This document shows positions 47,701-62,000 of a stretch of DNA of 64,000 bases, piece by piece. A model generated the notes under the pieces. It was not told the origin of the DNA, ran no database searches, and saw only the letters and a program-made list of their open reading frames with translations. Where the stretch lies: positions 10,106,001 to 10,170,000 of the forward strand of contig OU612065.1 in the NCBI GenBank assembly GCA_914767715.1. Direction: 5' to 3'. How positions within the stretch are numbered: the first letter of the stretch is position 1; every line of letters begins with the position of its first letter. This stretch comes from Membranipora membranacea. Taxonomy: Eukaryota; Bryozoa; Gymnolaemata; Cheilostomatida; Membraniporidae. The translations under genes and the position numbers were made by a program.

Positions 47701-50700
47701 AGAATGATCTCTCTCTCTCGCTATCCCATGTGTATAAAAAGTGTGATCATCGTAAAAATTGTCAGCAGCTTTGATTACGTGACATTTATTTAATGAGAAA
47801 CTACAGAACTTTGTGTGACTGTTTCAGTAGTAAATATTGAGTCAGGCAAAAGCCTTCCTTTGAAAATCCTAGTAAACTTTGAAGGGCAGATAAAGTATTC
47901 CAAGTCTAATTCTCTCATAATTTTTTTTAACAGTGATAGAATTTACTCCCTGTTAGAGGGCTGAGCAGCCCGCCCGAAAAGTGCTAAAGATAACATGAAC
48001 ATTAAGGTTGATGTTTTCGTGAGACCTGTCCTAGTGATCCTTTTATGTTACATGACACAACCCCAACCCACAACCTCTCACCACACATAAATGTTGATTA
48101 TGTTCCTCAATGTGTATAACCAAGTATTTATAATCTTTGGTATAACTGTTTAGTGATAAAATCTAAAATTTTAACTTTTTACTGTAGAGGTGTATAGCTT
48201 GTGAGAATCATGAGTATTTGGAGGATGAGGAGACCTGCCAGCCCTGTGAGATTGGATGGTGGCCACATGAGAATAAAACTGGCTGTGTTCAGCTCGAGCT
48301 GCAGTATGTCAAATGGAATTCCCTGTTTGCTATTATTCCAACAGTGCTCAGTATTATCGGTAAGGGAAGACAACTCAACTATATAGCAGAGGATAGTCAT
48401 TTGATTCCAATATAACTTCATTATGCCTTTAAGCTGTGCTACATCGCCTTCCTTATAGCTGTGTTCATGTAATTGCTTATGCCAGATGGGACATAGATGA
48501 AAAGAGAGTGTATGAAATATAATCAATTCAATATTTCAGTTTAAAGTTTGTTCAGAATATCATATCCTGCTGCGGGTATCTTATATTACTTTATTCGCAA
48601 AGCCAGGCAATCTCTGAGACGTTAAAATCAATCAGTGTTCTTGAAAACACTACACTACCGAAGCTAATCAGAGAACCAAACAAATTAGCTGTGATGCAAT
48701 AACCAATGTGTTAAGCAATCTATTTAAGTATTGACCATAGCACCTCAAGTGTAACTTCAGGGTCATGAGTGACAGTGCTAGGTCAAACACCAAACCTGCA
48801 ATACCAGGTAACGGGACCAGGAATTTCACTGGCAATAGATTTAATTTTGTTTATTAGGGCATCACAAATACAGCACGACAGGACAGTAGAACACAGTGAC
48901 ATTGATGAATTATTTATTTTGTTCCACTAATACAACAAAAACCCTGAGAATATACTGGCTCTCTCATTAACGGTCAAAGATATTAAATTTCATCAGAGAT
49001 TTTAATTATGAGGCAATGACCATTTTGTCAGCAACAGAGAGGGAAACGCAAACGTGTGACACGGCGTCATGAATATATGGACAAATTGGATTTCAGAAAA
49101 AAGCAGGTCAATATTTAGCGCTATAATTATGAGAAAAAGATAAAGCCTGATTCTACCTTTGTATACATGGTATAATGTGGGTAAGACTATGGAAGATATT
49201 TAAAATGATATTTCTTTACTGTTTTGTAGGATTGATAATCACAACATTTACACTGATAGTGTTTATCAAAAATGTGGAGACCCCTGTTGTGAAGGCCGCG
49301 GGACGAGAGCTGAGCTTCATGCTACTCAGTGGATGCGCTATATCTTACATCGGGGTGTTTGTTCTACTTATAAAACCTGACACTATAAGCTGCATCATGC
49401 AAAGGTTCTTTCTGGGTGCCGGCTTCTCTATAATCTATGCGTCGCTGCTTACCAAGACAAACAGAATATACCGTATATTTAATTCTGCGCTCAAAACAAC
49501 GCAGAGACCAGCATATATATCACCACAGTCACAGGTGGTCATAGCCTCACTTCTGGCTAGCCTGCAGATCGCAGTATTCATAGGTTGGATTGTATTGGAG
49601 CCACCCGGTGCCAAAACCGTAATACCCGACCAAAATAACAGAAACATAGTCGTACTCAAGTGTAAATGTGAGGAGTCGTCCCTACTCATCTCGTTAACAT
49701 ATAACATGTTGTTAATTATTATTTGTACAATATTCGCCGTGCTGACTAGAAAAATACCCTCAAGCTTCAATGAGAGTAAATTCATCGGTTTCACTATGTA
49801 CACAACATGCATAATCTGGCTGTCCTTCTGCCCCGTGTACTTCGGACTCAAGTCCAATTATCGGGTAAGTTCAATTCATTTTCTGGCACTGAGTCTACTG
49901 TCTTAGTCAAACCCAGATCGAGATGAAATCAAAAGCGCCAATAACTTCCAAATCCTATTTTGATCCTGCTGCACTGCCACCCAAACAAAATTTAATAAGA
50001 ATCAAGAAAAAAACTTTCATCTTTCCATTTGCCTGGTGATCAATCTAAATCATATTTGATTATCTACTTTTTACAGATCCAGGTGACCACACTGTGCTCT
50101 GCTATTATTCTGAGTGCCTCAGTAGCATTAGTCTGTCTGTTCGGCCCCAAAGTTCACATCATTTTATTTCATCCGCACAAGAACAGAAGGAAGACAACTA
50201 CAGACAGACAGCGATTCAGTTACAGTACCACAAAACATTATCACAGAGGAGGTATAATGATGGAGCACTTTATCTTTTGTGTTGCCTTATCTTCCGCTCT
50301 TTAGACAGTATTGGATGTACCAGTAGAATAGATCAAAATTACTGCAGCGAGCCTACTCAATGATTATGACCTACTATACACATAATTACAATAGTATACT
50401 CAAAATCACATTAAATTTCATCACATATACTGCTGTAAACTGGAACGTAATTTAAGAAGACTTAGATGAGGCCATAACGTTATTTCTTGAATTTTGTTAC
50501 AGAGAATGACAGTGTTGCTGTCAGTCCAAGTAGGAGTCGTGCTCCATCATTCACCAGCTCATACCACAGTCCTGCAAATAATGGCACGTCCGCCAAGAAG
50601 GCAAGCTTTGATGTTAAAGATGCTACCATTCCTGAAGAGGTAAGGGTATCCTGTATTAGGTTATGTTGGTCTTTGGTTGGGTCATGATTAATGCAAGACG

Positions 50701-52293
50701 CATCATCATCATCTAAATCTATTTCTTCAGGAGATATATTCCCCGTCCACAGACTTACAGTGTAAACCAAGTTGATTCATGAATCTAATATGATTTGCTT
50801 CTCGGCCTAGGTGTCGTTGCTAATGGCCGATTAGTGCCAGTTTCAGTTTTGACTCCACACCCAGCTCAGGAGGTGTTTTATGGTCTGACTTCTAGGATAC
50901 TTTCTAGTTTTTCTAGGATGTATCACATTCTCATTATGAGGATTTAGGACACCTTGCGTCCCTCTTTAGGGGCAGCCCAATCTTCTGTTTCTTACCAAAC
51001 AGCATCTAACATAATTCCTAACAAGTTCAAATTTCATTGAAATGATTTAATGTTGAGTCATGTTCACCAATAATGGTGCTCCTTCCGAATGTCACTCAGC
51101 ATATTCTTTTGAATGGCAAATGCATTCTGCGCATGCTCAGCTCTGGGCATGAGCTGATCTCTGCAAAATTGAGTCTCGGAATTCCGAAGCCATCTGATTG
51201 GCTACCTGCTCTGGTGACATACTCCCCAAAGCGTGCGGATTTGTTATTGATAGTTATCCTCTCTTGTCATTATTAGCTGATTTTGATTGATAGTTTATGC
51301 AGGGGGTATCCCATTTCCCCTTTCCAAAGTTGCAATCAGAACCCAAACTAAAGTCATTTTTCTTGCACATGCGCAAATTCAAGTCACGCATGATGCATAC
51401 TTAGCCTTACGACACCTGCTTTGTGGTAATGATAGCCTAGTTTATCAGTGATCTACATGCCCAGTCAGATCACGAGAGTCAGTATGTGGCAAATGTTCAA
51501 ATTAATCAGTGTAAACAGTGCAATTAAGTAATCAGTGCAATTAATTAATTAATTAATTAACAGTGCAATTAATTAATCATATTAATCAGTGCAACTATTT
51601 TGTTTATTTTAGTCGTGTAAAACCGGAGTTGTCTTCCTGCCTCAAATGACCGCACAACTTCCATATGAAAAGCTGTCTGCATTGCCTTTTGATACTAACC
51701 TTTTGCCCTGTTTAGAAGTTTAATAAGATACATTCTATATAATTATTTTCCAGATGTCGTCATTGATAACGCCTGAAGAGACCTCCTCTGGGGTACACGT
51801 GAACTCTAACGATGAAGTGAATGTGAGGAGCGATCACACAGGAGAATCCACATTGTCTCCTACTAGATCGAATAAAATATCTCTACACCGCCACAACTCA
51901 TTACGTGAAAGTAGCTCGCCCGATAAACCGCCTGACCAGGTCATAGACAATACATCATCCTGCTCTATGAAAGATTTAACAAGCCTTCAAACTGATCAAC
52001 ATGATCCCCTAGATATAACTGAACTAAAGGAATCCAGTGTAGGATCCACTCAATCATTATGTCTTGCTGTGGAGAAAATAACCAGTGAGTGGGATTTCAT
52101 AGACAGTGGAAGTACAGCTTCTAAGGGGGATCCATCTCCATCTCCAATGGGCAGGTCTATTACAGGTGCAAATGGTGATAGTGGAATAGCTATACATCAC
52201 CATGATGATGAAGAGCACAGCAAACATAAATCAAGTAACTGGGGTAAACAAACTCCCCCAGAGGAGGTTGAAGTGCCAGAGCGACTTATCTGA
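41750..52293 (+). CDS. GRM-like: Metabotropic glutamate receptor-type class C GPCR
   Basis: Seven exons: 41750-43100, 45042-45310, 48188-48359, 49230-49864, 50077-50251, 50503-50639, 51754-52293; phases agree and give 1092 residues. A signal peptide (residues 1-19) is followed by a Venus-flytrap domain (about 25-530: GIQRLEAMRFAV, IPQISYASTSAELSDK, EYGVSGIEAF, WVASDGWG). The nine-cysteine linker (SICSFECGPGERK, SCCWRC, TCQPCEIGWWP) and seven membrane helices follow (KTNRIYRIF, SPQSQVVI, KFIGFTMYTTCIIWL, FGPKVHIILFHPHKNR), all hallmarks of mGluRs rather than GABA-B or taste receptors. The 230-residue tail is Ser-rich. The receptor would couple extracellular ligand to G proteins. The ATD keeps the Arg, Ser/Thr, Asp and Tyr contacts, but the mGluR1 Lys409 and Arg323 equivalents are not apparent, so its ligand may not be glutamate. 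Confidence 0.93.
43184..45041 (+). other. First intron of the mGluR gene
   Basis: No exon, RNA gene or clear repeat is seen. The 1.35-kb first exon ends with GTATGT at 43101; frame readthrough beyond it ends at 43183. Confidence 0.6.
45311..48187 (+). other. Second intron of the mGluR gene
   Basis: A 2.9-kb AT-rich intron. A short frame at 47571-47774 has no splice context or family resemblance. No transposon ends were recognised. Confidence 0.55.
51535..51600 (+). repeat. AATT-rich tandem and CAGTGCAATTAAT repeats
   Basis: Within the last mGluR intron the motif CAGTGCAATTAAT occurs several times between about 51515 and 51600, interrupted by a (TTAA)n tract. It is local simple-sequence expansion. 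Confidence 0.8.
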
Positions 52294-53284
52294 GCATTCC
52301 AATTGAGGACAGTCCTGCCTCATCTCAATCAATCGAGGTTTGAGGCGACCTTGAGTAACGAGAAAGGTCCTTTCAAGATCCTTTTTTTTCAACTATTGTA
52401 TTTGGCAGACAAAATCTTCCAGGACGGATGTTTTCCATAAAGTGTCAAAGGATTTACAACATAATTTGGGACAAAAAAGGTCACGGTCATTTCAAGGTCC
52501 GTTCAAGGCTCTAGAAAGGTCCTTTCATGGTCCACGGCAATAGAATTTTTGTGTTATTATTTTTTTTTTTCTTAAGTGATTTGCTACGAAAAGGCATAAT
52601 TTCATACTCCGCTAAATTTTGGTTAGTTTGACACCCTCCCACTAATATTGCTTGGTCTAAATCCATTCACTCTGAGTTACAGCAGCTTAATGGCTGATTT
52701 ATTTTGTAATTAATTCTTATTGTGTAGTGTTTTTTTTTGTATATACAACATGACATATAAGAAACAAGTATCAACACCTTGCATTTCTAGATAATTCATT
52801 TTGTTATGAAATTAGTTTAGTGTGTAATCGCCTTTTTACGTGAAGAGATGATTCTAATTCATGATCGAGCCATGCCTCTACTATTCCAGAAGACACCAAA
52901 AGCTATTTTTCAGTCCAATTTAACAGAAGGGGGCAACAATTTGATAGCATTAATATGTGTAGATAGGTTGTCTAAATATTATGTCTTAGTTCTACACCTC
53001 TCAGTTTGCCAGTTAAAAGGAATTGGAGCAAGTAAATTTTACTGCAGGGTGAAATGTTATGAGATCAATTTAAGTTAGCAATGTATAAACAGTGAGGCGT
53101 GAGGAAATTTTAGAAAGGTTTCCAAAGGCTGCAGCCACCAAATCAAGTATAGGGGAATATAGGGCGTTGGCAATGACCTTTTGAACAACCGTTGCTATAA
53201 GAGTTTGTAGTCGACTGGTTTGTGAGAGGGCCGAGTCGACAGAGATAAAAAGGAAGCTGGAAAAGGAGGAAGCAGCTACTGGAG
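52294..53284 (+). other. 3'UTR and flank of the mGluR gene (source copy of a duplication)
   Basis: Non-coding; it includes several GGTCCTTTCA repeats and a TTTTTTTT run. The part from about 52317 to 52900 is repeated in direct orientation at about 55083-55660. The short frame at 52848-53078 is not conserved in the duplicate and is rejected as coding. Confidence 0.6.
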
Positions 53285-53290
53285 CCTTAA

Positions 53291-53848
53291 AGCATCCACA
53301 CAATGAAGATTGGGATTATCAAAGCTAATCATCTTCAAAACAAGCCCAAAATTTACCCTCTCAGACCACTATAAGCTGTGTTATGAGGCATTGAAGTTGG
53401 CCCTTTCAATAATTGCTCGTGAAATCGGAAAGCCTGGGTGTGAGGTCACAGCAGGGTTCTCGACCGATATTCGACATTTTTTGTATATGGAACTATTAAA
53501 GTGAAACCAACTTTTTTTCCCCACAAAATATGTGTTTATCTGCTTCAATTTTTTGCTTTGGATTAATTCGATGATGTCATGAGCTACGTTGGATTTCATC
53601 TCGTTTCATCCAATTTTGACGGAATTCCACGAGTCAAAAGTTTCTAATGGTAGACGTATACGCAAAATGTATGTCTATGACATCATATCCCCCTGCGCAA
53701 GGCTCGCGAGCAAACGCCAGCGAGGCCTAACTTTGATAAGACGTAACTTTGGTCCTGGTTGACCAATTGAGCTGTTCTTGGGCTCATTTTAAAGCTTATA
53801 AGCTGGAGCAGTCCCTTTGATTATTTTATGGTTCATTGTGTGGATGCT
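53291..53848. mobile_element. 560-bp MITE with inverted ends at TTAA
   Basis: AGCATCCACACAATGAA at 53291 is exactly complementary to TTCATTGTGTGGATGCT ending at 53848, and both are bordered by TTAA (53287-53290, 53849-53852). TTAA duplication is typical of piggyBac-type elements, but the ends do not start with the usual CCC, and the identity extends outward to CCTTAA...TTAAGG, so the true terminus may lie two bases further out. No coding capacity. Confidence 0.75.
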
Positions 53849-53852
53849 TTAA

Positions 53853-54984
53853 GGGTATATCTTTCAAACACTAATAATAACTCCTTGGTTATAATGTGAT
53901 ACATTCATCCCATGAAGACATAATTCATTCACCTTATAGCAGGCAAAATAACCCAGAATTTTAAGGTAAATGGCCATTAAAATCTATTGGTTAACGTAAT
54001 TCGTATTGGTATTGACCATAGATTTAAAAACAGTTTATAAATCTATCTTATAAGTCTAGGTTCTTGGCCACAGGACTGTTTCTCATGACCTCAAGATACC
54101 CTCCCAATACCGCCTTGTTTCATTTTAAAAGCCCTCACAGCCCCTCAAGACTGCATGCAGGCTCTGCACTATATTATATTTACACAGCTGCTGTGATTGG
54201 TGGTTTCATGCACCCGATTCCGATGACGGGTATACATCTTCTGTATGGAGTGTGAGCATCCAATAGTCTGGGAAACTGGGATATAGGGGAGGCAACTGCA
54301 AAGTTCACAGATATGAATTTAATATTTATAGTTGAGGTTCAATTATTGATCATTGGGTAGGTTTGTGATTGTAGCAACTCTGCTCCTGCGACTGTTTCTT
54401 GTATTCGAGATTCATGTATTCTAGTTTAGATAATACCGCTGGATATATTTTTTTTACGCATTACATATCAAAGAGACCTTCACACTATCATCAATAAGTT
54501 GACCAAAAGAAAATTTAATGGCCTATTTCGCTGATCGTGATCAAAATATTAACAGAATAAGTCAAAGCGGGTAAAAATCTGAGAATGAGAGAAGGTTCTG
54601 AGCCCTGCGCTTATTATTCAAAGGCCACCACGCAAGGAGGGAAACAATATTTATAATATTAATAGAGGGAGACTGAATATGATTATAATACCTTCAAATT
54701 AAAAAAATTAGCGAGTCTATGATTCCATTTAAATTTGTTATGATATGTGCTTATCAGGCCTATCATACAGAGCGAAATCTTTCTTTTCATTTTTTCTTAT
54801 TGGTGATATTATAAATTTCTTAGGGGAGAAAAAGTTACGGAATGGTTCTCCCGTTCAAATTATTCTGATTCCACATTTTGAGTGGTTATCCGTGGTGTTT
54901 ATCACGTTTTTAAGCAGTATTTTGGAGCTAACAAGACAGCATGATTCATATATAACACAATAAGGTGATAAATAGAGGCTGCTG
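53853..54984. other. Intergenic DNA
   Basis: AT-rich with no supported gene; the frames at 54064-54255 and 54745-54963 lack any supporting features. Confidence 0.45.
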
Positions 54985-55660
54985 CAGGACTGTCCTCATT
55001 CGGAATGCTCAGATAAGTCGCTCTGGCACTTCTACCTCTACTCTTCTCGACCACTGGGGCACTCGACCATCAACACTCCTGCATCATCTAAATCAAGCTT
55101 TAAGGAAACCTTGAGTAACGAGAAAGGTCCTTTCAAGGTCCTTTTTTTTCTTTTTGTTTACTTTATTTGGTAGATAATTAATTCCTAGACGGATGTTTTT
55201 CCATAATGTGCCAAAGAAATAACGGCAAAATTTGAGGGAAAAAAAAAGAAAGGTCATTTCACGGTCAGTTCAAGGTCCTTTCAAGGTCCATAGCAATAGA
55301 ATTTCTGTGTTAACATTTTTGTTCATCTCTCTAGTGAATCGGTACAGAAAGGCATAATTACATACTCCCATAAATTATGATTAGTTTGACACTCTCCCAA
55401 TACTATTACTTGTTCTAAATCCTACACTCTGAGTTACAACAGCTTAATGGCTGATATTTTTTGTAATAAATTCATATTGAGTAGAGTTTTTGTTGTTGTT
55501 AATATAACACTATATATGCGAAACAAGCATCAACACCTTGCACTTCTAGATAAATTACTTTGTTATGACATTTGTTCAACATGTAATCGCCTTCTCTTCT
55601 TCTTACGTGGAGGGATAATTCTAATTCATGATCAACTCATGCCACTACTGAATGGACCCT
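54985..55660. repeat. Duplicate of the mGluR 3' end, partly inverted
   Basis: From 54987 to about 55035 the sequence is the inverted complement of 52266-52313, including the last mGluR codons and stop (read on the minus strand: GTGCCAGAGCGACTTATCTG). Then 55083-55660 is a direct, diverged copy of 52317-52900 (CCTTGAGTAACGAGAAAGGT, GACGGATGTTTTCCATAA-type, ATTCTAATTCATGATC blocks). It contains no working gene. Confidence 0.8.
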
Positions 55661-56094
55661 GTTCTAAGTTGCCGTTATTTCTGATAGCAATATTCCATCT
55701 GTGTGTTGATTGGTATTTGGTTATAAGTTTTAGATGTCCGATTATTGTACTCAGCATTAGCTAACAAAGAGACCAGGTTCTATATTCAGAGATAGAAACC
55801 ATCGTAAAAAGATAAATGCGCAGCAGCATTAAACAGACTAAGTATGAAATTCACAAAACCACCACCTCTGCTAGCGTAAAATTTAATATAGAAAGTAAAA
55901 AGTTGTTCAGTTGTTCAGTTATTAATTATTTGAATAGCCCAATGCAATGGTATCAGCTCAGCACAGTAGGTGGCTGTACCGTAATATTCAGTTCAACAAC
56001 ATCAAAAAAAGAGGGATATCTCTCTTCATGAGTCTTTATGAATTGAAACTATTTCCCTAGATGTGAAGGAATTTGAAATTAGTAATGGAGTAAT
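55661..56094. other. Intergenic DNA between convergent mGluR and LOX-like genes
   Basis: The mGluR gene (+) and the LOX-like gene (-) converge here. The 3'UTR of the LOX-like gene must lie in this region on the minus strand; no clear poly(A) signal was identified. Confidence 0.45.
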
Positions 56095-59000
56095 TTAATG
56101 TCGTCCTAACTGACAGTTCCTGACGCTCACATTGTATCCTGTATAGTTGAGTGTACAAGTGATGACGTTATTATCGAAATCCAGCTCCTCCACTAACTCA
56201 TCTGGGTTGACCTTCAGCTGTAACATACACAGAAATATAAATAGTAATGTAAGCCATAAACTAATCCATCTATTAGCCACAACAGTTATTAAATAACCAT
56301 CTGTAGCCCTGTATGATCCAACCAGAGGTATTGTTTGGGTCCGAAACCAGCATGAACTGGTACAATCAAATATACAGCATGGTAGACGGGATGAAACGAG
56401 TGTTATTCCCCAAGGACGATACACTTGACCACCGGTGTCCATTTGTGTAGCTGAAAGCATGCCGGTCCATGGGGATAAACAACAATATGTAACTATAGCT
56501 TTTACACCTTACATAATATTACCATTAACTGAGATAAGAAAGAACTCGGTCGTCCTTAGTCCTTAGGACAATTACAGACAAAACTGAGCTAGTGTTGACA
56601 AGATTCAGATACACACTTGAAGGGCGTGTTACTCTATGACACAGTTGTTACTAAGCCATGACAAATTTTGTACCTTGAACAGATATTCTCCAGTCTCCAT
56701 GTCAGTGATGTCAATCCACTGACAGTCAATAGTGTAAGCATAGATATCAGCGCATCCAACGGAAATCCCTGCACATAGGACAACACATAGGACAACGTGA
56801 TAAACTGATCAAAGCTCAAAACGCGGATATATTTGTGAATGTATCACGTACCAAGGTACATAACACCACACGATGTGTGTGTACTTTATCATATGCCCTG
56901 ACCTAGAATCAAGGCAGCTCAACCACCTGCAGAAATTCCTTACATTTTAATGTGAGTGAAACCGGATTTAGACATTTTCTCATCAGATTTCAGTTCCTTT
57001 AAGTAATTAAAATTAAAATTAAAAGAAATAAAGCTTAAGGAATATTTCCTTGGTTCAAATTAAATATGTTGCGCTTATTCCATAAATGGATAGATGACCA
57101 AGTAACAAATTTCACTAATCTGATATCACAGTGACAGTACAACACTCAATTATAGAATGCTGCCAGACCATCTGGAGAGACAAGAAATCATCATAGCAAC
57201 CTGCACATTCTCATAATTTATCGATATTGCTAATTATACATTAGTACATTCCATTCTATTCATCAAAAGTTTCAGTAAAAACTGCAAATCGTTCTGATTT
57301 ATTAAGCTGGAAATATTTAGAGTTAGAAAAGCCCCTTCTATTGTCTATAATAAAAATATAACATATCTTGTCAACTGGAACTATAGTAAATATTGCTTGT
57401 GGAGGGAGAAACAAATTGTAATTTTACTACCAATCATATTCTGTTGGTTTGGTTGGTAGACGACATGACATGGCTGACATAAAATATATTAGATTCACGC
57501 GCTGCAGAGATAATGGGTAGTCACTGACCTTGCTCACCACCACCTCGGCACTGATACTTCTTAGGTTTGTTCTCACAGAATACATCCTCAAGGCAGAAGC
57601 TAGCCTTATGCCCCTCAGCGACCTTCTCTCCGGTGGTCATACTGATGATATCGTAATGTGTGAACACATCCATACTGTGGTAGTGACTGTAATAAGAACA
57701 CAGGTAATCTCTATTAATGATGTAATAGGGGTAATGGGTGTCGGTGGCAGCAGAGCATCTGTCATATATTGAGGAATGCTTTTAGGTTATGGAGCGAATT
57801 CTGCTCTCAATAAACCTCACCTCACATAGGGTGATGTTTTCTAATCAGATCAGGCTAGCAAAAAATCATAACTGATTTATATATATTATATTATATATGC
57901 CTTGACAAGCGAAATCCTAGGAAATAGATGATATAATAAAGGATACATCAATCATAGCATCACATATAGCGTATGCGCTGTATTAATAAGAAAGTGAAGC
58001 CAAAATAATACTGGATTATCCGAATTAAATGCCATGATGATGAGGATAATAATGAGGCACCAAATATAATCACAGCTTCGGCCTACTTAAAAAAATGTTC
58101 AACTGGTCGAAAAAGCAAAAAAGCCAGATCCGTGATAATGAATAACTAGATTTGATAATACTCATTTGTTTTTTATCGTAAATAGATGTTTCCTGGTTTC
58201 TATGAAGACCGCAAAGAGTTCACGGATCCAACTAGAAAGTTGAATGCCAAATTGTATGACTGGTGATCTCATGTCTGATATGATCGCTTGAGCAACATAT
58301 CGACAGGGGAGGGCCAGCAAATGACTGGCATAAAAAGCAATGCCAAGTGGCCAGGCGATATTAAGCTCTTGGGATCATAAAATGGTTACAATATTTGTCA
58401 CCACCGTTATTATAGATGATGGACTCACACCAAAGTCGACCTGCCCTTCTGCCAATACAGTTCCTCATTCTTTCTCACGACTCGTACGGTAAAGTATGGA
58501 CCGGATTACCAGGTAATTCTAATCTGAGCTTTCCTTGTATGTTTTGCAATATCAATTTATGGTGCATCTTGCAAAACTTTGGCAACCTTATGCTATCTGA
58601 GTTTAGTAATTGTAAGGTAAGGCCACAGGTGACATATAATACATACTTGTGACACTGATGCCACTCCCATGTTGATCTGTGTTGTACAGGTCTGAAGTCA
58701 GCAGTACCTTGGTTGTATACCGTACTAGAGAATCTCAGCAGGCGTCTGCTCATTGAAGCGTAGTCTGAAAGATAAAAATAGCAAAATCTTATTGTATCAT
58801 ATGAAGACACCTGCCTCTGCATGTATAATAACATCCAATCTATGTGCTAAAAACTGAATTTGTATAATGCGCAAACTCAGTTTTTGCTCTTGCTCATGGG
58901 CCAAAATTAGCCTGTTCATGTTGACCCTAGCCTCACTGGAGATTGATGCCAAAACTGAGGTATGCGGACACAAGCAACCATGTTATCTGCCAATTATTTT

Positions 59001-62000
59001 GTGATTCAACACGCAAAACAATGAACAGCAAAAATGTCGCAACTTATCCCGGTACATTTGGACAAGCTGGATGGACATTGTTCTTAAAGAGAATGTAACA
59101 GAGTAATAAGCTTTTAATACTCGTGACATGATATAAACATCTCATATAAAATCATCATCGATTTGCACCTGGCTGCCATTCATTCATAAGTAGAGCATTA
59201 TACAAGATGTACTTTAAAAGATAATATTATTATACTTCTAGGTTGAGTTCTCTTGAGTTCGTAGGCGGAAGATGACAGGCAGTTCTCTTCCATTGAGCAT
59301 TCCAGATAGGCCATTCTCATATCCTGTATCATAATAGTCTGTTCAATGGCTGTGATGTTGGCTACCAAATCAGGCAGTTCTGGAACGCAGAAAGCATTTT
59401 GTATTTATACCAGAGCAATAGAAAAGCCAGTCATATCTCTGAGGAAACAATACAAGCTCTACAAAGTTGCTAGATTGATAATTCAAACCTGCACCATCCG
59501 AGACCATGCACCAAGCCCTATTAAGGAGTTGTCTCCGTCGCCCAACGTTATAAAAATTGAATAATACAAGCCATTATGAGCAAGGGTTGTTTTCAGACGG
59601 ATTCATCTGCAATTTTGTTTGTTCAAGCTCTAAAGACAATTAATTAAAAATAGTTCACATAGCCCAGTGATGATCTGCAATCCACAACGGATTATTTTTT
59701 TACAAATATGTCACATTTCCTCATTCAAACCTTTTGATCCTAAATACAAGCTTGGTAAGTCAAGAAATCTGACCACAATGATCAATTTTTGCTAAGAGAT
59801 TGGTACTGGCTTCATTGATGCAAGTTTTTTTTTTGTAAACTTAACCGCTGATTGGTGGCCTTGGGTGAATTATGATGTCATAGCAAGGCTGCAAAAAACA
59901 CTTTATTGAAAAAAAAGTAACAAAACTTTCACATTTTCCGCGAATCAAGTGCAACCCAAGCGAGCAAGGTCGCCTAAGACGATTTCAAAATTATTGCAAT
60001 CGACCACAGCTTTAAAATTTATGGGAACCAACTAAGTTGAGCACACAAAAAAAATCTCCAAAATGTACCTGTATGCCCCCTTCACCATATCATTGACATG
60101 CTCCAACCATCATGATGATGAATTTTCATCATTTAAAGTACATTACACATAAATGTCAAAGTTATCCCCCACCGCACCTTACAAAATATACTCACGTCTA
60201 TTACCAACGGCTGGCCGTTTGGTTGTTGTTGTAGTTGTTGTGGCCGCATTTGCTCCTGGATCACCATATATCAAAATATGTCAGTACAGGAAATTCAGTA
60301 AATACCGATTATCTGGTACTGCCAGGGTAGCAACTACTTTTAATGCCAAAAAACTAGCGCCACGTTCATTTGTAACATTCGGTCTTAAGAATTTTCCCAC
60401 ACTTTTATGTTATTATGAAGCACAATTAATAAGCACCATGACTTGCACTAGGAAGTAAAAAGATTATCTGTTTAATAACAAGCTACCTGGCTGGCGAACC
60501 TGGAAAATGGTATCAACTACCTTGAAATACTACACATAATCCTCAAGATTTTATGTTGACAATTACTGTGTATAACGATAAAGTGAGCAGTAGTATTCAC
60601 CTGTAGTGCATATCACTCCAGCTACACTAGTAGCCCTGGAACATGATCCTCTGGCCACCTTAACAGTGCAGTCTTCTAGTCTCTCCTCGTTACCTGTACA
60701 GTCGACACGCTGGACTACCTTAGTCATAGTGGAAGCTGCGAAGAAATCGGTCTGAAAGTAGAAATTAAACAACTTTTGATGAAAGCTGTAGCTATCAAAC
60801 CACATATATTTACTCTTATCTTGACTTACTCCCATCTTTTATCCGGAGAAAAAACTTCTGTCAGATTCGACTGACCGCTAAATCCTAGTTTAAAATATTT
60901 TCCGCCTCACTCAACTGCATGTGTGCATGGATTCGAGCAGTTACAGGAAAATCATATACCTACCGGTATTCACTTTATTACTTGGCTTACTGAACTCATT
61001 CAATTTAGCAGCTGTGATATTGCCATCTCATCCCATGGCATTTCTCTGCTTTTGAAAAGAATAAAAATGTCCCTGTGGCTAATGGAAGGCATTGTGATAA
61101 ATTTTCAGCCAAGGCAATGAGCATAATAATTTTCAGCAGTTTGTTCATAGCTGTGGCCAATGGAAGACCTATAAGGATTTCTTCGCAAAAATAACACAAA
61201 AATAACAACTGGTTTGCTGGAATCTCATCTTTCAAATGCCAGATCCTCCTTCTTATGATATACATCTTAAAATGTGCACCAAAACTTAGTATATTTGATT
61301 GTAATCATGGCCCCAGGGCATTTTTTAAGTTGTCTGTGCATTGCTTTGTTTGTCCAGTTGTACCTTATATATCTTATGTAACAAAGTAGCACACTGTGGG
61401 CAAAAAATTAAATTAAGGTCAATTATCAATGTATATCAGGGACAAATGACAGGTGATGACAGCCTTGGCCCTAATTACATCATAGAATGTTGTAATAATA
61501 ATAATCAACCTAGATCGCAATAAATAAAATGAGATAACTAGTAGCCTTAAAAACTGCCTGAGGTATGTCATCGAGGAAACGATTACACGCTTCAGGTAGA
61601 ATACTGTTTTATAAGGGTCTAACATGCACACCTGGCTAATGATTGGCTTCATTCATAGTCACCTCCCTCATACAGTCACCTCCCTCCTATAGTCACCTCC
61701 GCCTAAGGCTAGTCAGTTTAAGTTCTCATATTGGACATTCCCACTAACCTGCCCTTTTCAGATGATGAGACTGACTAATTATTGTAATTTAGATATAGAG
61801 GTAAGGTAATATATGGTCTAAGTGTAGAGGCAGGTTTACAGTCTGTAACCTCGAAAAAATGGCGAGGATCGTGATGTATAGAAACTCACGGTGATGGCTC
61901 TCTGGGCGTAACCCAGCCCGAGCTGCTGACACACGATTCTAGATTCAGCCATAGACCAGCCATCAGAGCAGATGGTACCTGAGCTGCCATCACTCAGAGT

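Noticed and set aside
49435-49857. Minus-strand gene of 140 codons
   Set aside because: Antisense of the mGluR seven-helix exon, whose plus-strand reading is unequivocal.
52848-53078. Small gene downstream of the mGluR
   Set aside because: Lies in the duplicated 3' flank and the frame is not kept in the second copy.
60153-60458. Plus-strand gene of 101 codons
   Set aside because: Located in an intron of the LOX-like gene, with a low-complexity Val run and no supporting features.
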